Shown: piece by piece, positions 45,557 through 56,955 of the stretch
Numbering within the stretch: position 1 is the first letter of the stretch
Layout of the letters: each line of letters starts with the position of its first letter
Assembly: GCF_024166365.1 (NCBI RefSeq)
Contig: NC_064839.1
Span: 15,672,878 to 15,736,877 of the forward strand
Reading direction: 5' to 3'
Length of the DNA: 64,000 bases
DNA from: Elephas maximus indicus
Lineage: Eukaryota > Chordata > Mammalia > Proboscidea > Elephantidae
The notes under the pieces: model-generated
The model's database searches: none
Told to the model about the DNA's origin: nothing
The model's input: the letters and a program-made list of their open reading frames with translations, nothing else
Made by a program: the position numbers and the translations under genes

Positions 45557-46288
45557 CGTTTGTTTAGCCATTCACTAGTTAATGGACATTTGGATTAATG
45601 CTGCTATGAACGTTCATGTGTAAGTCTTTGTAAGAACATGTATTTTCATTTCTCTCGAGTAAGACACCGAGGAGTAGAACTGCTGGGTTGCACAGTAAAT
45701 TTACATTGAATTTTTTAAGAAACTGCCAAGCTGTTTACAAAGTGGCTGCACCATTTTACATTCCCACCAGTAGTATCTGAGGGTTCCAGTTCCTCCCCAT
45801 CCTCATCAACACTTAGTTATTATTTCTTTTTAATGATAGCCATTCTAGTGAGTGTGAAATGATATCTCATTGTGGTTTTAACTTGCATTTCTGTAATGAT
45901 TAATTATGTTGAGTATATTTTCATGTGCTCATTAACTGTTCGAGTATCTTCTTTGGTGAAATACTTATTTGGATCTTTTGGCCAGTTTCAAAAATGGGTT
46001 ATACATCTTCTTATTGAGTTGTAAAAATTCTTTCTTTTTCTAGATACAAATTCTTTGTCAGATTTGCAAATATTTCTCCCCATCTGTGGCTTGTCCCTTC
46101 ATTTTCTTTAATGTTGTCTTTTAAGTGCAAAAGTTTTACATTCTGAAATATAATTTTTTCATTTATAGATTGTGTTTTGGTGTATCTAAGCGATCTTTGC
46201 CTAACCTAAGTTTGTGAAGATTTTCTCCTATGTTTTCTTCTAAAAGTTTTATAGTTTTTGTTTTTACATCTGTGTCTCTGATCCATGT

Positions 46289-46982
46289 TGTTGTTGTTAG
46301 GCGCTGTCAAGTCAGTTCCAACTCATAGTGACCCTGTGTACAGCAGAACAAAACACTGCCCGGTCCTGTGCCATCCTCATCAAAAACCAAAAAACCAAAC
46401 CCAGTGCCGTCGAGTCGATTCTGACTCATAGCAACCCTATAGGACAGAGTAGAACTGCCCCGTAGAGTTTCCAAGGAGCGCCTGGTGGATAGAGTTTCCA
46501 AGGAGCGCCTGGTGGATTCAAACTGCTGACCCTTTGGTTAGCAGCTGTAGCACTTAACCATTACACCACCAGGGTTTCCCCCATGCCATCCTCACAATCA
46601 TTGTTAATGCTTGAGCCCATTGTTGTAGCCACTGTGTCAATCCATCTGGTTGAGGGTTTTCCTCTTTTTCGCTGGCCCTCTACTTTACCAAGCATGATGT
46701 CCTTTTCCAGAGACTGATCTCTCCTGATAATATGTCCAAAGTATATGAGACATAGTCTCACCATCTTTGCTTCCAAGGACCATTCTGACTGTACCCGTCC
46801 CAAGACAGGTTTGTGTGTTCTTTTGGCAGTCCATGATATATTCAATATTCTTTGCCAACACCACAATTCAAAGGTGTCGATTCTTCTTTGGTCTTTCTTA
46901 TTCGTCATCCAGCTTTTGCATGCATATGGGGCGATTGAGAACACCATGGCTTGGGTCAGTTGCACCTTAGTCTTTAAGGTGC
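46289..46982 (-). mobile_element. RTE LINE 3' end, minus strand, nested in L1
   Basis: The minus strand encodes the C-terminal part of the RTE reverse-transcriptase protein. A 143-codon frame (46561-46992) carries RRIDTFELWCWQRIL, FGHIIRRDQSLEK and GKPSTRWIDTVA, matching the RTE/BovB-type C-terminus. The 3' tail ends at GTTGTTGTTAGGCGCTGTC. It is 5'-truncated and split by a SINE at 46380-46583. Nonfunctional. Confidence 0.9.
46380..46583 (-). mobile_element. AfroSINE, minus strand, nested in RTE nested in L1; internal 27-bp duplication
   Basis: TGCCATCCTCA at 46369-46379 and 46584-46594 is the target duplication. Inside, AGAGTTTCCAAGGAGCGCCT plus the next seven bases occur twice in a row (46464-46490, 46491-46517) without a mismatch. 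Confidence 0.95.
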
Positions 46983-48112
46983 TTTTCAACATACTGATCT
47001 ATATTGGGGTAATTTTCATGTATTGTGTAAGGCAATGGTTTAAACTTATCTTTTTGTATGTGAATATCTGATTATCCCAGTACTGCTTGTTGAAGACTAT
47101 CTTATCTTGGCATCTTGGTAAAAAAAAAAATTGACTATAAATGTAAGGGTTTATTTCTGGAGCCTCAATTCTATTCCATGATCTATATGTCTGTTCTTAC
47201 TCCAATACTACAATGTCTTGATTAGGGTAGTAAGTTTTAAAATCAGAAAGTGTAAGTCCTCCAGCTTTTTTTTTTTTTTTTTGGTCTATTTTGGGTCTTT
47301 TGCATTTCCATGTAAATTTTAGGATCAGCTTGTCAATTCCTGCAAAACAAAATTTAAAAAAAACATAGCTGGATTTCGATAGGGATTGCATTGAATCCAA
47401 TGATCCATTTGGAGAGAATTGCCATCCTAAACAATATTGAGTCTTCCAGTCCATGAATATGGAATGTCTCTCCATTTAGATAAGCTTTAATTTCTCTTAG
47501 CAATATTTTGTAGCTTTCAGTGTACAAGTTTTACCTTTATTTTGTTAAATTTATTCCTAAATATTTTATTCTTTTTGATGTTGTCATGAATGAAATTGTT
47601 TTCTTAGTTTCATTTCTGAATTGTTCCTCGCTAGTGTATGTAAATACATTGATTTTTGTATATTAGTCTTATAACCTGCCATTTGTTGATTAGTTCTACT
47701 AGGTTGTTTTTGTGTGTGAATTCCTTAGGATTTTCTACATGTTTTTCTACATACGGAATTTTCTACCACATTCCATGTTATCTGTGAATAAAGAGAGTTT
47801 TAATTCTTCATTTCTAATTTAGATGCTTTTTATTTTTTCTTCTTTCCTGATTGCACTGGCTAGAACCTCTAGTACAATATGAAATAGAGATGGTCAGAGT
47901 GAGGAATTTGCCCTGATCTTAGGCGGGAATCATTCAGTCTTTCACCAGTAAGTATGATGGCAGCTGTAAAAAAAAAATTTTATTAGTTTATGAAAGTTAA
48001 GAAAAGTTTCATAGTTTGTTGAAAGTTTTTCCTCTGAATGGGTGTTGGATTTTGTCTAATGCATGCTCTACAGCTATGGAGATGATTGTGTGGTTTTGTC
48101 TTTGTCAGAGTT

Positions 48113-48554
48113 CTCTAGAAAAATAGAACCAGTAAGGTGTATCTGTATCTATATCTACGGGGAGAGATTGATTGATTTTTGAGGAATTGGCTCACTTGAC
48201 TGTGTGGGCTGGCAAGTCCAAAATACGTAGGTCAGGCGACAGACTGGAAATTCCTGCAGTCTTGTGTCTCAGAGGTCATAGGTCAGGTGGTGGGAAAACC
48301 AGAGGAATTCTGACAAGATGTCTACTTATAGTCCGGAGGCAGAGTACTCCCTTGGGAAACCTCCCTTTTTGCTCATAAGGCCTTTGTCCACATAACTGCC
48401 TGTAATCTTATGTCATTAACATCATAGAGGCAGGATTTACAACAGAGGAAAATCACATCAGATGAGAAAATGGTGGACAATCATATAATACTGGGAATCA
48501 CGGACTAGCCAAATTGACACACATTTTTAGGGGAACACAACTCAATCTATAACA
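48113..48554 (-). mobile_element. LTR fragment, minus strand, nested in L1
   Basis: The right part (CATTAACATCATAGAGGCAGG, AAAATGGTGGACAATC, CTCAATCTATAACA) matches the LTRs at 4217 and 25755. The left part (GAGTTCTCTAGAAAAATAGAACC, GGAATTGGCTCAC) differs from them and resembles another MaLR-type LTR. It may be a recombinant or a divergent subfamily. Confidence 0.65.
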
Positions 48555-48680
48555 AGAATTATTCAGAGTTTCTATTTCTTCTTGAGTCTGTTTCTATAAT
48601 TTCTGTCTTTCTAGGACTTTATTCATTTCCTTCATGTTGTTTAACTTGTTAACATAAAGATGTTTATAGTATTCCCTTAC

Positions 48681-49061
48681 AAAGGCAGTCCCCAGGTTAC
48701 CAATGTCCAACTTACGTACAGCCTGTAGTTATGAACCAACCCCCATAAAGCCTATTATATTAAAAATTCAAAGTATATACAGTTGTTCATAATAACAAAC
48801 AGGTGCTACTTTGTGACGTGCGTCAAGACATTATTATTATCATTACTGTATTATTATGTTAAGGATGTTTTAGTGTATCTGGAAATGTTTCTTTAATGTT
48901 TTTTATGCATAGAAAAGTACACTGTATACTATAGACTAAGACAAACATTTGACTAACAGACATTAGGTACAAACCGTACCTAACTGTTCCAATTTATGTA
49001 CAAATTTGACTTAAAAAGAGATTTAGGAATGGAACTTGTTCATAATCTGGGGGTTGCCTTT
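48681..49061. mobile_element. Short nonautonomous DNA transposon with terminal inverted repeats, nested in L1
   Basis: The left end AAAGGCAGTCCCCAGGTTAC pairs with the right end, whose reverse complement reads AAAGGCAACCCCCAGATTAT (about 16 of 20 bases). L1 sequence resumes on both sides. No transposase. Its ends recall Tigger-type elements, which I cannot confirm. Confidence 0.7.
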
Positions 49062-50039
49062 AATCCATTTAATTTCTGAATGATCAATAGTGATGTCCCC
49101 TCTTCCATTCCTGAATTTAGTAATTCTTTTTTTTTTCCTTTGTAAAAACTAACTAAAATTTTGTCAATTTTGCTGATCTCTTTAAAGAATCGGCTTTCAG
49201 TTTCATTGCTTTCGTCTATCTTTTAAAAATTTCTGTTTCCTTGATGCCCACTCTAATCTTTATTATTTCCTTCCTTTTGCTTGTTTTGGTCTTTGTTTGT
49301 TCTCCTTTTCCTAATTTCTTAAAGTGGGTGCTTAGGTTACTGATCTGAGAGCCTTCATCTTTTCTAATATAGATTTTTACAGCTAAGAATTTCCCTCTCA
49401 GCACTTCTGTAGATGTATTCCATAAATTTTGATATGCTGTGTTTTTGTTTTCATTTGGGTCAGAGTATTTTCTAATTTCTCTTGTGATTTCTTTTATGAC
49501 CCATGGGTTATTTAGAAGTACTCTGTTTAATTTCCAAGTACTTGTGAATTTCCCAAATTTTCTTTTATTAATTTCTAATTATATTCTATTGGGATTCAAA
49601 AGCATACTTTATATGATTTAATCATTTTAAATTTATTGAGACTTGTTTTATAGCCTAATATATGGACTATTCTGGAGAATGTTCCACGTGCGCTTGAGAA
49701 GAATACATATTCAGCTGCTGGTTTTGGGTGGAAGATGTCAACTTGGTTGATAGTGTCTTCCAAGTCTTTGATATTCTTGCTGATTTTTAGTCCCATTGTT
49801 CTGTACAGTATCGTGAGTGGGGTATTGAAACCTCCAGCTATTATTGTTGAGTGGTCACTTTTTCCCTTGAATTCTGTCAGTTTTTGCTTTCTATATTTTG
49901 GGGCTTTGTTGTTAGATGTGTGTGTGTTTATAATTGTTATATCTTCCAGATGAATTTACCTTTTTTCATTGTAAAGTATCTTTTTTTTGTCTTTAGTTAC
50001 ATTTTGTGTCTTAAAGTGCATTTTGCTCTCAAAAGGTCA

Positions 50040-50440
50040 CATACCCTATGATTCCATTTGTATAACATTCTTTTGAAAAAATTTTTTATAACATTCTTGA
50101 AATTATAAAATTATAGAAATGGAGAACTGGATGGAGAAAGGGTTAGGGATGTTGAAGGAGGGGGTGGGTATGACTGTAGAGGAATAGCATTAGGGAGATC
50201 TTTGTGGTGATGGAATAGTTATAGTGGTGGTTACATGAATCTACATATGTAATAAAATGACAAAGAACTATATACACACATCGTAACAATGTCAGCTTCC
50301 CGGTTTTGATATAATGCTGTATTTATGTGAGCTGTGACCATTTGGGGAACTAGGTAAAGGATATGCAGGACCCCTCTGGACTACTTTGCAACTTCCTGTG
50401 GATCTAAAATTATTTCTAAATGAAAAGTTTTAAAAGTTTG
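50040..50440 (+). mobile_element. L1 3' UTR fragment, plus strand, nested in the antisense L1
   Basis: CCTATGATTCCATTTGTATAAC, GGTGATGGAATAGTTATAG and GTGGTTACATGAATCTACAT are sense L1 3'-end features, opposite to the surrounding L1. Confidence 0.7.
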
Positions 50441-51732
50441 TCTGATATTAACACAACCACTCCAGCTATCTTGGCTAGTGTTTGCATGGCATACATTTTT
50501 TATCTTTTTACTTTCAACCTATTTGTGCCATTGAATCTAAAATATGCCTCTTGTAGATAGCATGTAGTTGGCCTTTGTTTTGTTTTTAATCCATTCTAAC
50601 AACTTCTGACATTTGAGTGGAGCTTTTAATCCATTTCTTTTTAATGTCATCATTGATATAATTGGATTTACTGGCACCTATAAAAAAAAAATGTTGCTAT
50701 TTGTGTTCTAGATGTCTCATGTCTTGTTTTTTCCTCTGCTGCTTCTGTACTACTTTCTTTTCTATTAAATAGGTATAGTCTACCTTTTAAATTCTTTATT
50801 CATTTTTAAAACTGTATTTTTTAGTTATTTACTTGGTGGTTATTCTAGAGATTGTATTATACATCTTAATTTATTGCAATCTACTCTAGATTCATACTAA
50901 TCTAATTCTAGTAAAATATAGAGACCGTGCTTCAATGTAGCTTTATCCCCACTTCTTCCCCTTTTGGGTTTTTTTTTTTTTTATGTGTTACATCTATATA
51001 CATTATAATTCCAACAATACAGTGTTATACTTGTTGCTTTGAAATCTTTGTCAGTTAAAATGGTCTGTGGATTGCTTTTTTCCCGTGTATGGGTCACTTT
51101 TTTCTGTTTCTTTGCATGTTTTCTAATTTTTTGTTAAAAACTGAACACTTTAGGTAATATGTTGTTGCAACCCTGGATTCTGACCCACCCACCCCCTCGT
51201 GGTTGTTGCTGTTTGTTGGTTGGTTGGTTGGTTTATTTGTTTAGTGACTTGCCTGGTTTAATTCTATAGAATCTGTCTTCCCCACATTGTGTGGCTACTG
51301 AGGTTTCTACTCCATTTTTTTACTTTAACTCTTGTTTTTATTTTTAAGCCTGGTTTCCAAGAAGTCACCCCGGGTCAGCGTAGTCTTGTTGTCAGCCAAT
51401 GATTGGCCAGAGGTTGTACTTAAATATCTTGAGGTAGTAAGGCTTCCAAGCTTTGTCAATGAATCTGTGCATAGCTTAGAGAATGCTTTCAAAGTTTAGA
51501 ACAATTATAAGCCAGCCCAATTTTTACTTTCTGTATCTGTAAGATCTCATGTTCAGCCACGGATGAGTAGCTTGCTAGGACCCTCTCTGTTCCCTCCTGG
51601 TTGTGAGGGCAGCCTTGAACATGTGTACAGACCTCCAGACCACCAGGGATAAGTAGGATCACATCAAGGTCCACTTTAGCTGTTTGTTTCCCCAAATCTC
51701 TCTATTAAATTTCTATCTAGTCTACTGATTTA

Positions 51733-51985
51733 TAAGGAACCCTGGTGGTGCAGTCGTTAAGCACTCAGCTGCTAACTGAAAGGTCTGTGGTTCAAATCCA
51801 CCAACTGCTTCATGTGAGAAAGTTGTGACAGTCTGCTTCAGTAAAGATTATGGCCTTGGAAACCCAATGAGGCGGTTCTGCTTTGTCCTTGAAACCCAAT
51901 GAGGCAGTTCTACTTTGTACGGTAGGGTTGCTATGAGTTGGAATAAACTCTATATGGCAAGGGGTTTGGTTTTTGTTTGGGCTAC
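51733..51985 (+). mobile_element. AfroSINE, long form, plus strand, nested in L1; internal 33-bp duplication
   Basis: AACCCTGGTGGTGCAGTCG, GGTTCAAATCCACC, then CCTTGGAAACCCAATGAGGC... (51854-51886) repeated as CCTTGAAACCCAATGAGGC... (51887-51918), then GAGTTGGAATAAACTC. Confidence 0.93.
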
Positions 51986-52448
51986 TGGTCTTTACTTCCT
52001 TCAGCAACTATCATGGGCTCAGGCTAGCTGAGGATTTTGCAACCGACATGGCTGTCATTTTCAACAACACTCCTGGGCATGGAATTTTCCAAATCAGTCT
52101 TCATGACGTGCTCCACCTTAGAACTTCGGCCAGCAGGGAACTAGGTGGGGGTAATGAAATCAGCTCCAGACTAAAACACTGTTCTTTCTGAGGTTCAGTA
52201 GCTTTGTGAATGAATTTTTCTTAATTTGTTGTATGCCTTTGGTTGATTTCCAGAGCTCTTAAATGTTTGTTTTTGACAGTTTTTCCTATTTTGTCATTTC
52301 TTTCTTTCTTTTTTGTTGGCAATATACACAACCAAACATACACCCATTTGCAATTCCTAGATAAACAGTTCAATAACGTTGATTTCCTAATTCACATTGT
52401 GCCACGATTCGTATTATTTCATCACCATTAATTTAGGCTCTCTGTCCT

Positions 52449-52737
52449 GACTCATAGCGACCCTATAGGACGGAGTAGAACTGCCCCATAGAGTTTCCAA
52501 GGAGCACCTGGTGGATTCAAACTGCCGACCTTTTGGTTAGCAGCTGTAGCTCTTAACCACTGCACCACCAGGGTTTCCTTGCCTCACTTAGGGGAAAGCA
52601 TAGGTCTCCTTGGGGAGCTGCCAGACTTGGACGGATAATGCCAGAATCCCATGAAAGCAAATGCTGGTAGTGTGGCCAATCCCAACAGTGTGGCAGACAG
52701 CTGATGTGTTCACCCATCTGAGTAAAATAGAAGCGAT
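52449..52737. repeat. 290-bp direct duplication, copy 2 (likely derived)
   Basis: It begins in mid-SINE at GACTCATAGCG without the SINE tail, A-run or left target duplication. It keeps the SINE head, the right-hand TTGCCTCACTTAGG, and the same flanking sequence down to AAAATAGAAGCGA. The left junction joins L1-like sequence directly. Confidence 0.93.
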
Positions 52738-52904
52738 TAACTATTGTCAGTTAATACTCATATAGATAATTCTTTATAAGAGTGCTGTGCTTGAGGCAAA
52801 CATTATTAATTGGGCTAAACTGTAGTTTAATGGTGGCTTCATGGGATAGTTTTGGTTCAAGGTTTACAGCAGAGCTTTGAACCAGTTTGCTCAGGTTTGA
52901 ACTC

Positions 52905-53110
52905 TCGCTGAGAATTTGCATTTCTAACAAGTTCCCTGAGGATGCTAATACTGCTGGTTAGGGACCAGTTCTGAGAACCACTAGTAGATTCATGATTCTC
53001 AAAATTTCTTATACATAAGAATCACCTGGGGATCTTGTTAAAATGTTGGTTCTGATTCAGTATATCTGGGGCGGAAATGCAAATTCTCAGCAGAGGTTCA
53101 AACAGAAACT
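52905..53110. mobile_element. MER5-like DNA transposon remnants
   Basis: GAACCACTAGTAGATTCATG, AAGAATCACCTGGGGATCTTG and TTCTGATTCAGTATATCTGG match the MER5 group, flanked by a second partial copy. Confidence 0.65.
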
Positions 53111-53129
53111 AGTTCAAAGCACTGGTTTA

Positions 53130-53444
53130 AAGATTATTTCCATGATGAAGAGGGAGCTACTCGTATCAGGTGGACACTTGAGACTGTGTTGGCATCTCCT
53201 GTCTGGAGGGGAGATGGGAGGGTAGAGAGGGTTAGAAACTGGCAAAATCGTCACGAAAGGAGAGACTGGAAGGAGGGAGCGGGCTGACTCATTAGGGGGA
53301 GAGTAAGTGGGAGTATGGAGTAAGGTGTATATAAGCTTATATGTGACAGACTGACTTGATTTGTAAACTTTCACTTAAAGCACAACAAAAATTATTTAAA
53401 AAAAAATAGATGAAGCAGGCAGAGTAAAAAAAAAAAAAAAAAAA
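53130..53444 (+). mobile_element. Afrotherian L1 3' terminus, plus strand
   Basis: GGCATCTCCTGTCTGGAGGG, GACTCATTAGGGGGAGAG, AAGGTGTATATAAGC and TTGTAAACTTTCACTTAAAGC, then A-rich sequence and an A19 run. The same terminus recurs at 54630-54840. Confidence 0.8.
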
Positions 53445-53459
53445 GGATTATTTCCAGGC

Positions 53460-54845
53460 TTTAGATTTAGGGATTCCCCCCGTCTCAATAGATCCAGTAA
53501 GTCTGGTTTCCATATGAGTTTGAAGTTCTGTTCCATGCTTTCTCTCCTTTTGATCAGGATTCATCTATTGGGTTCTTGACCAGCATGTTCAATAATGGTG
53601 GCTGGGCACCATCCGTTTCTTCTGGTCTCATGGTAATGGAGGTAGTAGTTTATGGAGGCAATTAGATCTTCAGTCTACTTCCTTCTCCGATTCTTGTGTC
53701 TCCTTCTTCCTCTGCTGTTCCAGGTGAATAGAGACCAATTGTATCTTTGGGGGCCACTGTGAAGCTTTTAAGACCCTGGGCACTATTTACTGAACTAGGA
53801 GGTACAACAGAAACTCTAAAAACATTAGGTCGATTGATTGACTAGATAGACTCATTTTGCCATTTCTTTTTGGGGAGAAAATTTGCTGTGCTTCTCATTC
53901 AGCCATTCCAGGGGTACTGCCTCCAGGACTGGGGTCTTGATGCCCACAGAGACAGGAAGTGAAGTCTCTGGCTGAGTTGCAAATACAACTGCTCTGTAAA
54001 TAGTGCTCTAAGAAGGCATCAAAACCTCTGCCTCTTGGTCCAGTTTGCCTAAGACAATCTCATTTTACTCCTGTAGTCTGCTGTAATTATCAGTGTCCCC
54101 TCACTATCAAAAGTGGCTTTGTTTCAATGTATAAAGAAAACATTCTGCATCCCACTTTGGTGAGTGGCATCTGGGGTCTTAAATGCTAGCAAGCAGCCAT
54201 CTGAGATGCATCAGTTGGTCTCAACCCACCTGGAGCAAAGGAGAATGAAGAACACCAAAGACACAAGGTAAGTATGAGCCCAAGAGACAGAAACACCCAC
54301 ATAAACCAGAAACTACATCAGCCTGAGACCAGAAGAACTAGATGGTGCCTGGCTACAACCCATGACTGCCCTGACAGGGAACACATCAGAGAATCCCTGA
54401 AGGAGCAGGAGAACAGTGGGATGCAGACCTCAAATTCTCGTAAAAGGCCAGACTTAATGGTCTGACTAAGACTAGAAGGACCCCAGAGACCATGGTCCGC
54501 AGACCTTCTGTTACTCCAAGGCTGGAACTGTTCCCAAAGCCAGCTCTTCAGACAGGGATTGGACTGGACTATAAGACAGAGAATGATACTGGTGAGGAGT
54601 AAGCTTCTTGGTTCAAGTAGACACATGAGAGTATGTGGGCAGCTCCTGTCTGGAGGCGAGATGAGAAGGCAGAAGGGGACAGGAGCTGGCTGAATGGACA
54701 CACGGGAATACAGGGTGGAGAGGAGGAGTGTGCTGTCTCATTGGGGGGCAGCAACTAGGAGTACATAGCAAGGTGTATATAAGTGTTTGTATGAGAGACT
54801 CACCTGATTTGTAAACGTTCACTTAAAGCACAATTTCAGAAATGG
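53460..54845 (+). mobile_element. Afrotherian L1 3' UTR, about 1.4 kb, plus strand
   Basis: It has ATCTTTGGGGGCCACTGTG, GTGGCATCTGGGGTCTTAAA, CTCAACCCACCTGGAGC, GACCAGAAGAACTAGATGG and GCAGCTCCTGTCTGGAGGC, ending TTCACTTAAAGCACAATTTC. It carries no ORF2. Identity rests on the shared terminus with 53130-53400 and on my memory of elephant L1 3' UTRs. Confidence 0.75.
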
Positions 54846-55724
54846 CTTGGTTTTGATGGTAAAATGATATGGGCATTATGTAGATTACCGTAAGATGAAA
54901 AACTAGCTGGTAAGAATGGGATGTAAGAAATAAGAGAAAAAGAAAAAAAAAGAAATAGTGGTGAGGAAATACATTGTAAGCATACAAATAAATGTTAAAA
55001 ATATTTATTTTAAAATAATAATAAACTAATTTTATAGGGATTCTAGGATATTAATAACAGGGAAGTTTAGATGGGGATCTTTATGTTTTGAGGGCAGAAA
55101 ATTCAGATAGTAATAAACTTTGGACATTATTTAAAAATAAGGCCAACCACTGAAAGTATAATGTATAACTTCTGAGCCTCTACACTGACCCCTTTCAGCA
55201 TAGCTCACTCCTAGAGGTGGGTGGCAGACTTTCACATGAGTCTGATGATGCAAACGCCTCACCTTGAGAGCGGCAGCCCTGAGCCAGAGGTGGCTTTTTG
55301 CCGCAGCCTAAGGACTCCCTTCCCCCACCCACTAAGGGTGCTACAACCCTGCTTGGCACCTGCTCTGGTCATTTTCTGCCCTCCTACCCTGTCTGTTTCT
55401 ATGTCCACCTCTCTTTCCACCATCTGTCCATTCTCACTTGCAGCGACGTGCTGTAAAAACTCACAGCCACATAGCTTAGTTTGTGAATCCTTCAAAAATG
55501 TTGTGGGTCCTCACCCTCTGACCAGCAGCCAGGCATCACTCTTCTCCCCAGGGACAATGACGCCAGCTCCCCAGCCTGAGCATCTTGTGTTGTTATCACA
55601 GGAGAGGCTGCGATCAGGGTTTTGAAAGAGCTTTTCAGAGCCTGGCTGTGGAATGTGGGTCTGAGCAAGAGCGGCTCGAATGCCACAGCTCCCACCCAGC
55701 ACCAGGAGGGGTAGGCACTAGCTA
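54846..55724. other. Intron, nothing recognised
   Basis: AT-rich up to 55150, then mixed. No repeat assigned. Confidence 0.4.
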
Positions 55725-55858
55725 GAATAACAGCTCTCAACTTGGTCTGCGTGTAGAATCCCAGTGTCCTGGCTACATCCCAGACCAATCAAATCAGAAT
55801 CTCTAGGGCGGGACTGAGCCATCAGTAGATTTCAAAGCTCCCTAGGTGATTCCATTGT
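55725..55858. mobile_element. MER5-like remnant
   Basis: CCAATCAAATCAGAATCTC, CATCAGTAGATTTCAAAGC and CTCCCTAGGTGATTCC. Confidence 0.65.
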
Positions 55859-55859
55859 A

Positions 55860-56955
55860 TGAGCAGGGTTGTATCCCTTCACCATACTTATTCAATCTGT
55901 ATGCTGAGCAAATAATCTGAGAAGCTGGACTATATGAGGAAGAATGCGCCATCAGGATTGGAGGAAGGCTTATTAACAACCCGTGATATGCAGATGACAC
56001 AACCTTGCTTGCTGAAAGTGAAGCACTTACTGATGAAGATCAAACTACACGCTCTTCTCTAGGGACTCGTTCTTCCTGGTAACATGTCCACAGTGCGGGA
56101 GCATTCCAGCAGTGCTTCTCCCAAGACAGATTTGTTTGTTCTTCTGGCAGTTCATGGTATATTCAGTATTCTTCACCAATACCATAATTCAAAGGCATCA
56201 ATTCTTCAGTTGTCCTTATTCATTGTACAGCTTTTGCAAGCATATGAAAAAAAAAAAAAAAAGCATATGAGGCAAATAAAAATACCATGGCTTGGGTCAG
56301 GTGCACCTTAATCCTCAAAGTGACACTTTAAAGAGATCTTTTGCAGGTTTGCCAGATACAATATATGTCGTTTGATCTCTTGAAGGCTGCTTCCATGGGT
56401 GTTGGTTGTGGATCCAAGTAAAATGAAGTCCTTGGCAACTTCAATATTTTCTGTTTATCATGATGTTGTTTATTGGTCCAGTTGTGAAGATTTCTGGTTT
56501 CTTTATGTTAAGGTGTAGTCCACCTTAACATGTGACCCAAGCTATGGTATTTTTATTTGCTTCATATGCTTGCAAAAGCTGTACAATGAATAAGGACAAC
56601 TGAAGAAGAATTGATGCCTTTGAATTATGGTATTGGTGAAGAATATTGAATATACCATGAACTGCCAGAAGAACAAACAAATCTGTCTTGGGAGAAGCAC
56701 TGCTCGAATGCTCCCACACTTTGGACATGTTACCAGGAAGAACGAGTACCTAGAGAAGAGCATCACACTTGGTAAAGTAACAGGTCACCAAAAGAGAGGA
56801 AGACCCTCAACGAGATGGATTGACACAGTAGCTACAACGATGAGCTCAAGCATAGCGTTGATTGTGAAGATGGTGCAGGACCTGGCAATGTTTCGTTCTG
56901 TTGTTAATAGGGTCACTGTGAGTTGGAACCGACTGGACGACACCTAAAAACAACA
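55860..56955. mobile_element. RTE LINE fragment, rearranged: sense - antisense - sense
   Basis: Bases 55860-56046 are sense and contain the reverse-transcriptase active-site codons for YADD (55987-55998). In-frame TGA codons lie just before it (55984-55986) and at 55918-55920, probably decayed CGA. Bases 56047-56520 are antisense. Bases 56521-56955 are sense again, coding the C-terminal segment (GRPSTRWIDTVATTMSSS) and ending in the RTE tail GAGTTGGAACCGACTGG and (AAC)n. The antisense and final sense parts overlap, creating an inverted repeat. Confidence 0.9.
56051..56761. repeat. Inverted repeat of about 229 bp, 233-bp spacer
   Basis: The arms are 56051-56299 and 56533-56761. By eye they differ at only a handful of bases, a 3-base indel, and a 21-base A-rich insertion in the left arm near 56248-56270. 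Confidence 0.95.

Larger units (their letters stand above)
44990..52440 (-). mobile_element. Decayed near-full-length L1, minus strand, with multiple nested insertions
   Basis: The plus strand reads L1 backwards: the 3' UTR (AACAGCTTTATTGAGGTATC) at 44995, RT-region landmarks such as TTTATTTCTGGAGCCTCAATTC (47150), GATAGGGATTGCATTGAATCC (47380) and GGATCAGCTTGTCAATTCC (47320), then ORF2 upstream parts (AATTTCCCTCTCAGCACTTC at 49388, GAATACATATTCAGC at 49702, TTACTTTCAACCTATTTG at 50508), and 5' sequence to about 52260. Removing the insertions leaves about 5 kb. There is a gap across 48113-48554. No long frame survives; the longest remnant is 92 codons. Confidence 0.85.

Noticed and set aside
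46561..46992. Reverse-transcriptase gene
   Set aside because: Only the C-terminal segment of RTE remains and it is 5'-truncated and fused to other repeats, so it is a dead fragment.
55985..56000. Active RTE reverse transcriptase (YADD codons present)
   Set aside because: In-frame TGA codons precede the motif and the element is inverted shortly afterwards.
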